Assembly (NCBI GenBank): GCA_009781635.1
Contig: WQXU01000024.1
Location: 1-37,523 of the forward strand
Origin: Treponema sp.
GTDB lineage: Bacteria > Spirochaetota > Spirochaetia > Treponematales > Breznakiellaceae
DNA length: 37,523 nucleotides
Reading direction: 5' to 3'
Below, piece after piece: positions 1 through 7,037 of this stretch; positions within the stretch are counted from its first letter, which is position 1, and every line of letters begins with the position of its first letter. The position numbers and the translations under genes are program-made. A model generated the notes under the pieces. The model searched no databases and was not told where the DNA came from. It saw only the letters and a program-made list of their open reading frames with translations.

Positions 1-127
1 AGTTGTATTTACAGCTACCGCAGAAGAATTTGCAGGCTTAGGCAGCGGTGCAATCAGCTTTGGTAATAATGCAGGCAGTATTGATATCATTGTTACTGCT
101 CTTATTATCACTGAACTTGCGCCATAA
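1..127 (+). CDS. C-terminal end of a probable secreted protein (partial)
   Basis: An open frame enters from the left edge (first full codon at base 2) and ends at TAA 125-127, giving 41 residues that finish in LIITELAP. The segment is rich in Ala, Gly, Ile and Thr and alternates hydrophobic residues as a beta-sandwich domain would. Its end resembles in style the end of the next gene (RFTEFSFVKEE), so the two may be related surface proteins with similar C-terminal domains; that is inference from a short piece. The stop codon lies inside the left arm of the inverted repeat that follows. Function cannot be assigned. Confidence 0.55.
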   Translation, partial: VVFTATAEEFAGLGSGAISFGNNAGSIDIIVTALIITELAP

Positions 128-205
128 CGGGTTTATATCATCCGGCACTTAAGTTTTAAGCGCCGGATGAATGATTAAAAATCAGCGGCTGATATAAACC
201 GTTAT
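124..205. repeat. nested inverted repeat between two plus-strand genes
   Basis: Outer arms at 124-140 and 190-205 are complementary over 16 bases with one extra G in the left arm (core ATAACGG/TTTATATCA). Inside lies a second perfect 8-base stem, CATCCGGC at 139-146 with GCCGGATG at 162-169. The left outer arm contains the stop codon of the upstream gene. No run of T follows, so it is not a standard intrinsic terminator; it could be an RNA-processing or stabilising structure or a small palindromic repeat element. The rest of the gap to base 244 is AT-rich with no clear promoter. Confidence 0.6.
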
Positions 206-244
206 TGCGGTAATTTTGCTGCTTAAATATAAGAGGTATAAAAA

Positions 245-2095
245 ATGAAAAGATTTTTAAAATCGTTTATAGCGGTTTTCGCTGTAATTTCACTAATGAC
301 AGTTTTTTTCATAAGCTGCGATGATCCGGATGATAACGGAGTCCCGTATGATTATGAATACAATTATGCAGCTGACTTTGTTGATGGTTCGTTATTCCAA
401 ATCAGATCGCCTTATGCAGGAGTAAACTGGAATACCTATAATCAATACAGAACCACTCTTCATTCGCACACAACAAACAGCGATGGCTCTGCGTCAATGG
501 AAGAATATGTCGACAGACATTACGAGCTTGATTACGACATCGTAGCCCTTACTGATCACGTTTGGAAAGGCTCCGAAGGCACAAGACGTTATTTGGATCT
601 TGTTAACAAATCCTGGACACAAGCTTCATGGACAACCGCAAACAATAACTTTAATACAGAGCTTACAAGCGATTTAACATTTATTTCACAGGATAAACTT
701 AACGCAGTACAGGCAGGCACAGGCAGAGATGGCAAACCTATGTTAATGATACCTAATACTGCCGAGTTTGCTTTTGCCGACGCAGAAGAGATGAATGTTT
801 TCTTTTTTGAAGGAAACGCTCCTCCGGCATGGACAAGAACTATCAGGCAGGGAATGCAATATACAGTTAATACATCTCCAAGATCGATTTTCTTTATTAA
901 CCATCCTGGCCGTACTACTAACTCCATGAATTTCCTTAGCGGTGTTGGCAGTCCGGCAAATGCAGCAAATCCTGCAAACCCTTCGAATCAAACTTCGTGG
1001 ATAAGAAGATTTGCCAACTTATATATGGAATTTCCAAGAACCGCTCTTGTAGGTATGGAAGTATTTAACAGGGAAGATCAGGATTCACTTCACGATCGTG
1101 TGCTTTGGGATAACATTTTAACTCTTACCATTCCGGAAGGACGCTTTGTATGGGGTTATGCAAATGATGACTCGCACAGTGTCAGCGGAGTTGGTATAAA
1201 TTATCAGATGATGATAATGCCTTCCAATTCAACGTCAAACTTCAGATCTGCAATGATAAACGGTCATTCATATATGGTAACCTGTATGGCAAAGAATGAA
1301 GGTGTAAACCGTCCCCGCGACAGCATCGATCGTCCGATAGTAAACAGCGTTGTAGTTAATCATGCTGCCGATACTATTACAATTACAGCTACAAATGCAA
1401 CAAGCATAGTCTGGATTTCCGAAGGCAAGATCATTCATGAAGAAACAGGAACTGCCAGCACCTTAAATATGGCGGATGCAGCTATAATAGATCAAGTCGG
1501 CGGTTATGTCAGAGCAAATATTATTGGCCCCAATGGTATGGCAGCTATTCAGCCTATCGCTACAAAAAGAACAGATGTTCCCTTTGAAGGCGGCGAAGGC
1601 CCCCCTCCGGTAATTAAAACAGTTTCTCTTACTGATAACTTCCAGTACGGAGAAGGTTATCAGGGACTTATAGACGGTATATTTGCAGAAGCCAATAACC
1701 TGACTGGAACTATCCCGGGTAAAGTCGAAGCAGGTGATGTATTTACACTTACAATTACATTTACAGTAAGCCGTCCGCTGGAAGATAATTTGCAAATAGG
1801 CATAGTTGACAGGGATGAATCTGTTGGTTGGTGGAATCCTCTTACATGGGATGAGAACATTGGTGACGGACTGCCAGGCGGTATTTATGAAATACCTGTT
1901 GCGGAAATTAACGCAGGAGAAGTTACAAGAGAAATTACACTAACAGCGGCAATTGCAGCAAGCGGAACTCAAGCTATAAGAAATTCACTTGTATTCCAAA
2001 CCGAAGGAGCAGGAACTCCAGGAACTGGAGGATCTGGCGTAGAAGGCGTTGCACATTTGCGTTTTACAGAGTTTTCATTTGTAAAAGAAGAATAA
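245..2095 (+). CDS. PHP-domain (CehA/McbA-like) surface lipoprotein
   Basis: This 616-residue protein starts at ATG 245, with AAGAGG at 231-236 as ribosome site. Residues 1-25 form a lipoprotein signal ending in FFISC, so Cys25 would carry the lipid. A PHP metallo-hydrolase domain follows: HSH at 73-75 with SDG after it, LTDH at 102-105, Glu174 in NTAEF, NHP at 219-221 and a late DDSH at 308-311. These are the metal-binding positions expected of PHP proteins. After about residue 370 come beta-rich segments and a C-terminal sandwich-like domain with Gly-rich stretches. PHP enzymes hydrolyse phosphoesters or related bonds; the CehA-like branch is often exported. The substrate is unknown. It is followed directly by a strong terminator, so it is probably transcribed alone or with the upstream gene. 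Confidence 0.8.
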   Translation: MKRFLKSFIAVFAVISLMTVFFISCDDPDDNGVPYDYEYNYAADFVDGSLFQIRSPYAGVNWNTYNQYRTTLHSHTTNSDGSASMEEYVDRHYELDYDIVALTDHVWKGSEGTRRYLDLVNKSWTQASWTTANNNFNTELTSDLTFISQDKLNAVQAGTGRDGKPMLMIPNTAEFAFADAEEMNVFFFEGNAPPAWTRTIRQGMQYTVNTSPRSIFFINHPGRTTNSMNFLSGVGSPANAANPANPSNQTSWIRRFANLYMEFPRTALVGMEVFNREDQDSLHDRVLWDNILTLTIPEGRFVWGYANDDSHSVSGVGINYQMMIMPSNSTSNFRSAMINGHSYMVTCMAKNEGVNRPRDSIDRPIVNSVVVNHAADTITITATNATSIVWISEGKIIHEETGTASTLNMADAAIIDQVGGYVRANIIGPNGMAAIQPIATKRTDVPFEGGEGPPPVIKTVSLTDNFQYGEGYQGLIDGIFAEANNLTGTIPGKVEAGDVFTLTITFTVSRPLEDNLQIGIVDRDESVGWWNPLTWDENIGDGLPGGIYEIPVAEINAGEVTREITLTAAIAASGTQAIRNSLVFQTEGAGTPGTGGSGVEGVAHLRFTEFSFVKEE

Positions 2096-2103
2096 TTTAA
2101 TAA

Positions 2104-2123
2104 TTGATTGTTGATTGTTGATT
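2104..2123. repeat. short tandem repeat of TTGATTG
   Basis: Just after the PHP gene stop the 7-base unit TTGATTG occurs twice and then partly again. It lies between the stop codon and the terminator stem. It may be slippage-prone, but it is non-coding. Confidence 0.6.
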
Positions 2124-2124
2124 T

Positions 2125-2157
2125 AAAAGCGGGGGGTGATGCTCCCCGCTTTTTTTT
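2125..2157. terminator. bidirectional intrinsic terminator
   Basis: The stem AAAAGCGGGG pairs with CCCCGCTTTT across a short loop and is followed by eight T on the plus strand. On the minus strand the same stem ends in CGCTTTT. It sits between converging genes, the PHP lipoprotein and the TPR membrane protein, and overlaps the latter's stop codon at 2156-2158. It should stop transcription from both sides. Confidence 0.88.
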
Positions 2158-3268
2158 ATTCCAGCCTTCCCGATTGATGTATCGCAACGCCCTCAAGACT
2201 TATATCACTGTAGCCTGAAAGCAATGCAATTTTTCCAAGTACTTCAAGGGGGCGCTCTGTGTTAATTGCTACGGGACTGTAGAAAATAACAGGTACAATT
2301 CCTTCAAGAGTTCTGCGCGTGTCATAACCAACAAGAAGATCAAAGCTTGTATATTCATCTGTGACTTCTACATTTGTTGCCATGCCTCTCCAGATAACAT
2401 GTACATTTCTGTAAATTACAGGTTCATTTTTAACATCAGAAAAAAGGGGATTATCCGCTCTTTTAAAATTGTCAAAACCGGGAACTTCCATATTGTTCAA
2501 TAAAATAGCTGCCCTGTTTTTAAGCGCCTGGGAGGCATTAGATTCCAGTATACGGTTAAGATTAATTTTTGCAGCCTCATCGCGGTATGATGTAAAAAGA
2601 GAGAGAGCTCTCTCGTACTGATTAACAGCCTGATCCTGCGTAAGTATGTATCTGTAAAAACCGTCAACCTGTACAGGCTCTTTTTTCTCCTGGCTTGAAA
2701 GCGTATATTCTGATGCAGGTCTTTGTCCCCTTGTTTTAAAAGGAGAAGGAAGTATATTTACTGCGGCAAGAACTATGTAAGAGAAAATTAAAACAGCTGC
2801 AAATATTAAAGAAGCGTTAAATATTGTTTTTGAATCAATGGCAGGGGGAGGAATGGGAGGAAATAATTTTGAAAGCCTGTCATATGTCATCCAGTCGGAA
2901 AGAGCTTCGCTTGCAGAGTATTTTTTAATGACAAGAAGCGCCCTTTTGGCTATTTTATTGTCAGGATCAATTTCTTGTACATTAAGATAGTAATTCACAG
3001 CCTGAACTGTATTCATGCGTTTTAAATTAAGAACGGCAAAGCCAAGCATTGTATTGGGATCATTTATTTTGATTTTTCTTGCCAGATTAAAATACTCATG
3101 GGCTTCTACAAAGTTGCCCGAATAAAGGCATATGGCGGCATACAGATAATAATACCTAAATGATCTGTTATACCTGTCTTCTTCGTCTTTTAGTGTTTTT
3201 AACGCTCCGTCATAATCACGCTTTTTTGCAAGATAGGATGCTTTATTCAGAATGGGATCAGCTTTCAT
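2156..3268 (-). CDS. TPR-repeat single-pass membrane protein
   Basis: This 370-residue protein has helical TPR-type repeats over about residues 5-115, with typical spacing of small and aromatic residues such as FVEAHEYFNLARK. A Pro-rich hinge (about 136-143) precedes one membrane helix at about 150-171 (NASLIFAAVLIFSYIVLAAV). The C-terminal part, about 200 residues, begins helical and ends in a beta-rich segment. By topology the TPRs would lie in the cytoplasm and the end outside the inner membrane. It is third in an operon, 12 bases after the lipoprotein gene; no strong ribosome site is visible. It may be a scaffold linking cytoplasm and envelope. I do not recognise a named family. Confidence 0.75.
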   Translation of the reverse strand: MKADPILNKASYLAKKRDYDGALKTLKDEEDRYNRSFRYYYLYAAICLYSGNFVEAHEYFNLARKIKINDPNTMLGFAVLNLKRMNTVQAVNYYLNVQEIDPDNKIAKRALLVIKKYSASEALSDWMTYDRLSKLFPPIPPPAIDSKTIFNASLIFAAVLIFSYIVLAAVNILPSPFKTRGQRPASEYTLSSQEKKEPVQVDGFYRYILTQDQAVNQYERALSLFTSYRDEAAKINLNRILESNASQALKNRAAILLNNMEVPGFDNFKRADNPLFSDVKNEPVIYRNVHVIWRGMATNVEVTDEYTSFDLLVGYDTRRTLEGIVPVIFYSPVAINTERPLEVLGKIALLSGYSDISLEGVAIHQSGRLE

Positions 3269-3280
3269 ATAATAGTCTGA

Positions 3281-4384
3281 TTACCTGTGCCTGTATATGG
3301 CGCTCTCAATTTCCATTAAGTCCTGTTCTGTAAGGACTACCTGGCCTGCTATAAACATATTTAACAACTCCTGCAGTCTTACAAGGGTATACGTATCTAT
3401 ATTTATACTGTTTCTTATTGCCTGAAGAAGTATTTGACTTTCCATTTCTACATCTATTATGGAAGATCTGTTTTCAGAAATATTTTGCGTAACAGCTGCA
3501 GGCTCAGCAGTTTCAGGCGGCCTTTCTGTATTATAATTATAAAAAGATATATCCTCTGTTGTAAGAAAAACAGAATAGCTTATTGTTCCGCCGCCTTCAA
3601 GCATTACAGGTTCAAAGAAATAACAAACTGCAGAGTCATTATTTAACGGGCGCCCTTGCGAATAACGTATTTTCCACGGCGCATCGTTTAATCTTTTCCA
3701 GTTTGCAAAATGGACAGAATAGGGGGTTTTTTCATCGGGATTTTCCGGACTTATAATGCTTCCCATTAATGCGCCGGAAGGTCCTCTTGATATCCAGAAT
3801 CTGTCATCCGAGCCGGCTTCTATAAGCAATTCACTTGTAATAACCTGGCTGTTTGTAAGAAAAGGAGCTCTTCCCCGCCCTTCTCCCAATATCGTATCAA
3901 TTAAAAATTTAAGCCCGACCAATGATGCTCTTGTACCTGAGTTTTGTATGATAAATGTTATTTTAACGCCGTTAACAACATTTGAGCTTGATGTTTTAAC
4001 AGGAGAAAAAACCTGTCTGATACTCATATCCTGCGATTCAAAAATAAAGCCCGGGTTTCCCTCATGTCTTTCAAATTTTGGCCTGAAAGGCCTGTCTCCC
4101 AGACGATAGTAGTTTCCATTCAGAAAAATTGCCGCATAACTTGCTTTTGGCTCACGGCTGTTAAATAATGGCTCATAACGGAATGTTTCATGGTTGGATA
4201 AAAAGTAAAGAGAAAAATTACCTGTTTTTTCATATAAAACTAACCTTACATTTCCGTTTTGAATTTCAGGTGTTTCCGTTGCGCTTTCATTTACGAAATC
4301 TTCTTCCTGATTATTCTTTTTGGAAGCGCAGCTGCAAATAGAAAATATTATTAAAAAGATTAAAACTAAAATGCGTAAAAACAT
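3281..4384 (-). CDS. conserved hypothetical lipoprotein
   Basis: The 367-residue product begins with a hydrophobic signal ending in SICSC; Cys19 (or Cys17) is the likely lipidation site. A short Glu-rich linker leads to a beta-rich domain at about residues 45-285 with many aromatic and turn residues, and the last 45 residues are helical. The ATG at 4384 directly abuts the TAA of the preceding gene (TAAATG), and a GGAGG lies about 10 bases upstream inside that gene, so the two are translationally coupled. It is probably anchored in the envelope and faces the periplasm. No catalytic motif is visible and I assign no function. Confidence 0.72.
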   Translation of the reverse strand: MFLRILVLIFLIIFSICSCASKKNNQEEDFVNESATETPEIQNGNVRLVLYEKTGNFSLYFLSNHETFRYEPLFNSREPKASYAAIFLNGNYYRLGDRPFRPKFERHEGNPGFIFESQDMSIRQVFSPVKTSSSNVVNGVKITFIIQNSGTRASLVGLKFLIDTILGEGRGRAPFLTNSQVITSELLIEAGSDDRFWISRGPSGALMGSIISPENPDEKTPYSVHFANWKRLNDAPWKIRYSQGRPLNNDSAVCYFFEPVMLEGGGTISYSVFLTTEDISFYNYNTERPPETAEPAAVTQNISENRSSIIDVEMESQILLQAIRNSINIDTYTLVRLQELLNMFIAGQVVLTEQDLMEIESAIYRHR

Positions 4385-5293
4385 TTAATTACCGCCTCCG
4401 TTAAGAGATTCCCGCGTTTCAACAGTCTCATGTTTTAATATATCATCAACATTAATTCCAAGCTGTCTTGCTTTTTCCATTAAATTGTCCATCGGATTTG
4501 AAACCGGAACTTCAACAACAGGAGGGACAATTTCAGGTACAGAAAGTTCCTGCAAACTTACAGTAGCTGAAAGCTCCGCTATCCTTCTCTGGTAGAGATT
4601 CAGCGTATGCTCATATGTCCTTATTGTTCTTTGAAATTCCTCGCTTGTTCTTAGGGATTCTTCATGACTCCACTGAAGCAGAGCCAATAACTCGTTCTCG
4701 ATTTTCTTTTGCTTGATTAAATCGATACGGTATGAAGATGCTTCAATTTTAAGACTTTCAGGGTATCTGCCTATAACCCAGGCATAGAATTTTTCCGCTT
4801 CATCCAATTGACCCATTGCAAAAAGGCTCTCTCCCATCCAGAAAAACGCGGCAGCTCTTCGATCTGAAGATTCCCTGTCCGTATCGCCTGTAGAGCTCAA
4901 AAAATTATTAAATAAAACAAGAGCATCTTCAAAATAACCCAGATTAAAATTGATCCTCGCGCGGTGATAAACCATGTCTCTTGCATAATGAGAATTTGGA
5001 GCTATTCTTTGAAGCTCATCCATATCTCTGAGCGCAGAACCATAATCGGCAAGGGCAAGTTCGCTTAAAATTACCCAGTAAATCGCCCTTGAAAAGTCAT
5101 TTGTATTTGTTGCCATTTCCTGCGCGCGGCGGAATTCGATTACAGCTTCCTGCCATTTTTGCAGACTGTAAAGCCCTGCGCCGTTATGAAATCTGCGTAA
5201 AAACTGCCCGTTTTCATCAGCCGGAATCAAATTACCGCAAAACAAAAACAATGCCGTGAAAATAAGCCAAAATATGAATCTACTGCGCCTCAT
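4385..5293 (-). CDS. secreted TPR protein, YbgF/BamD-like in organisation
   Basis: This 302-residue protein opens with a signal peptide (RRSRFIFWLIFTALFLFCG). About residues 30-185 are tetratricopeptide repeats of the type seen in CpoB/YbgF and BamD (for example LYSLQKWQEAVIEFRRAQEM). A coiled-coil stretch follows at about 195-245, then a Pro/Val-rich linker and a short acidic tail. It is first in a tight operon with a lipoprotein and a TPR membrane protein, which suggests an envelope complex. A strong promoter places the predicted transcript start on the A of this ATG. The YbgF-like label is by resemblance of layout only; no tol or pal gene is in the window. Confidence 0.75.
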   Translation of the reverse strand: MRRSRFIFWLIFTALFLFCGNLIPADENGQFLRRFHNGAGLYSLQKWQEAVIEFRRAQEMATNTNDFSRAIYWVILSELALADYGSALRDMDELQRIAPNSHYARDMVYHRARINFNLGYFEDALVLFNNFLSSTGDTDRESSDRRAAAFFWMGESLFAMGQLDEAEKFYAWVIGRYPESLKIEASSYRIDLIKQKKIENELLALLQWSHEESLRTSEEFQRTIRTYEHTLNLYQRRIAELSATVSLQELSVPEIVPPVVEVPVSNPMDNLMEKARQLGINVDDILKHETVETRESLNGGGN

Positions 5294-5299
5294 AATTTA

Positions 5300-5329
5300 A
5301 TTATAGCAAACTACGATAAATAATGCCAA
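5300..5329 (-). promoter_or_regulatory. leaderless promoter of the envelope operon
   Basis: On the minus strand TTGGCA (5329-5324) is followed after 18 bases by TATAAT (5305-5300), preceded by TGC (an extended -10). The start codon begins only six bases after the -10 box, so the usual initiation distance puts +1 on the A of ATG at 5293. No Shine-Dalgarno site can fit. Confidence 0.7.
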
Positions 5330-5348
5330 TATTTTAGATAATTTGAGT

Positions 5349-5999
5349 TTAGCCCTGCAAACGTCTTACAAGTCCGCTTTTATCGGTATCATGGAAGAAG
5401 GCAGACCCCATAACAAGCACATCAGCCCCTTTACCCTTAGCGGTTTCGGCAGTTTGTTCATTTATACCGCCGTCAACTGAAATCCGGAAGCTATACCCTT
5501 CTTTTTCCCTGATTTTCGCAAGCTTTCCCGCTTTTTCAAGGCAGTGCGGGATTATAGTCTGCCCTCCGAACCCCGGGTTGACAGTCATTATCAGTACAAT
5601 GTCGGCGAAGGGGAGTATTTCTTCCAGAGCCGAACATGGTGTTGACGGGACAATTGCAATACCTGATTTTAGTCCAAAGCTGCGAATCTCTTCCAGATAT
5701 TTTTGGGAATGAATCTCTGCCTCATGATGGAAAGTAATTGCATCCGCTCCTGCTTCTGCAAACTCATGAATAAACCTCTCCGGTTGAACCACCATGAGGT
5801 GAACGTCAAAAAAAGCCTTTGTTTTTCTGCGCAGGTCGCGGACAAGCTGGGGACCGAAAGTCAAATTCGGCACAAATGAACCGTCCATTACATCCATATG
5901 AACCCAACCGGCGCCGGAAGCTTCAATCTGGGAAACTGCGCCCTGGAAATCCGCAAAATCCGCGGACAATAACGATGGTGAAACAATGATTTTATTCAT
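5349..5999 (-). CDS. rpe: ribulose-phosphate 3-epimerase
   Basis: The enzyme interconverts ribulose 5-phosphate and xylulose 5-phosphate in the pentose phosphate pathway. I choose ATG 5999 as start (216 residues, usual length); longer forms beginning up to 6035 would run through the promoter. Motifs are SPSLLSADF near residue 7, HMDVMDG with metal ligands His34 and Asp36, DVHLMV with His67, NPGFGGQ at 141-147 and SVDGGI with Asp176, all as in the TIM-barrel Rpe family. It stands alone between the divergent TPR-greA operon and the envelope operon on the same strand; the latter has its own promoter inside the 55-base gap. Confidence 0.95.
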   Translation of the reverse strand: MNKIIVSPSLLSADFADFQGAVSQIEASGAGWVHMDVMDGSFVPNLTFGPQLVRDLRRKTKAFFDVHLMVVQPERFIHEFAEAGADAITFHHEAEIHSQKYLEEIRSFGLKSGIAIVPSTPCSALEEILPFADIVLIMTVNPGFGGQTIIPHCLEKAGKLAKIREKEGYSFRISVDGGINEQTAETAKGKGADVLVMGSAFFHDTDKSGLVRRLQG

Positions 6000-6006
6000 T
6001 TTTGAT

Positions 6007-6035
6007 ATCATACAGCTATACGGCACTATTGTCAA
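6007..6035 (-). promoter_or_regulatory. rpe promoter (leaderless)
   Basis: On the minus strand TTGACA (6035-6030), 17 bases, TATGAT (6012-6007). The predicted start of transcription is base 6000, one base before ATG 5999. There is no room for a ribosome site. The -35 box overlaps that of the divergent promoter. Confidence 0.8.
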
Positions 6036-6056
6036 ACTGTGAAAAAATGCTATACT
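6029..6056 (+). promoter_or_regulatory. promoter of the TPR-greA-VWA operon
   Basis: TTGTCA (6029-6034), 16 bases, TATACT (6051-6056). Predicted +1 is near 6063, giving a leader of about five bases before ATG 6068, with no Shine-Dalgarno site. Its -35 box lies on the same six or seven base pairs as the rpe -35 box, so the two promoters probably compete for RNA polymerase. Confidence 0.72.
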
Positions 6057-6067
6057 GAAACAAGATA

Positions 6068-7018
6068 ATGGAAAATGAGTATACCTCGCATCCAGGAAGC
6101 GCCGGCCTTTTAAAGGGGGCTTACGAAAAGTTGAAAGCCTCTGATGCTGTTACAGCTCTTGCGATTTTGGAACAGGCTTTAGATTACGACTATGAAAACG
6201 AAGAAATCAAGCATGCGCTTAAATGCGTTCATTGGTGGCTTGAACATACCAGGAGGATTGAAGAACTAAAAAACCCTTACGAAAAAGGCGCTTTCATGAT
6301 TTCCATGTTTAAACAGTATCATGTTTTTCTTGGACAATTTAAAACGGTTTACGAGCAGTGTCAATATGCTGTGCGTTTCTTTGTTTATTCAAGAGCGCTC
6401 TTTTTTTTTGAAGGATTACTGAGCAGCCCCGCGAATCAGCACGATCCTGGTTTACTGCTTTTGGTCGGGCGCTGTTACAAGGGTCTTGGAAACTATGATG
6501 AAGCGCTGAATTATCTTGAAAAGACTGTCCGTATTAAAAGAGAGGATGCGGAAGTTCTGGCGGAAGTAGCCGATATAAACGCTCTTCTTGCCCAGACAAA
6601 AACGGCCAAGGCATTGTTCAGGGAGGCTTTTTTCATAGACCCCTTAAAAATCGATTTAAGGTTTATGGAATCTGCGCTCATCCTTAAACTGCGTGACAGT
6701 GTCGGCGAGTTTGGTTACAAAGATGATGAATTGCTGGAATGGATGCCGGTTTACGGTTATTTATGGGGGGTGTTTTCCGTAAAACGCGAATTAAAACAAA
6801 TGGAATCAGGCAGGCTTAAGCAGTCTATTTTTTCATTGCAGGCGGAGTATGAATCAAATCCCGCAAGACGGAATCTTTTGAAACCCCGTCTTTTAAATCA
6901 TTATTTCTGGCTTATAGATTATTATGAAATCAGCCGCGAGGAACCTTCGCTCATAGAAGAAACCTTGTTAAAAATAAAAGTTATAGATCCGGATATCCAC
7001 AAGATGTATGCCGGATAG
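6068..7018 (+). CDS. cytoplasmic TPR-repeat protein
   Basis: The 316-residue protein has no signal or membrane segment. TPR-like helices are visible at about residues 10-50 (SDAVTALAILEQALDYDYEN) and clearly at about 125-200 (GLGNYDEALNYLEKTVRIK and the next copy); the rest is also helical. It is the first gene of an operon, 19 bases before the giant greA, and the start codon is fixed by the close promoter. TPR proteins act as binding scaffolds. Its pairing with greA, whose own N-terminal part is helical-repeat-like, suggests a role around transcription elongation, but that is inference only. Confidence 0.8.
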   Translation: MENEYTSHPGSAGLLKGAYEKLKASDAVTALAILEQALDYDYENEEIKHALKCVHWWLEHTRRIEELKNPYEKGAFMISMFKQYHVFLGQFKTVYEQCQYAVRFFVYSRALFFFEGLLSSPANQHDPGLLLLVGRCYKGLGNYDEALNYLEKTVRIKREDAEVLAEVADINALLAQTKTAKALFREAFFIDPLKIDLRFMESALILKLRDSVGEFGYKDDELLEWMPVYGYLWGVFSVKRELKQMESGRLKQSIFSLQAEYESNPARRNLLKPRLLNHYFWLIDYYEISREEPSLIEETLLKIKVIDPDIHKMYAG

Positions 7019-7037
7019 AATTGAGGAGTAAAAGTTT

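Noticed and set aside
237-242. TATAAA as a -10 box of the PHP lipoprotein gene
   Set aside because: It lies two bases before the ATG, so transcription would start inside the gene; AAGAGG upstream argues for a normal leader.
6000-6035. Longer rpe start (ORF from base 6035)
   Set aside because: The extra 12 residues would run through the -35 and -10 boxes; family length and motif position fit ATG 5999.
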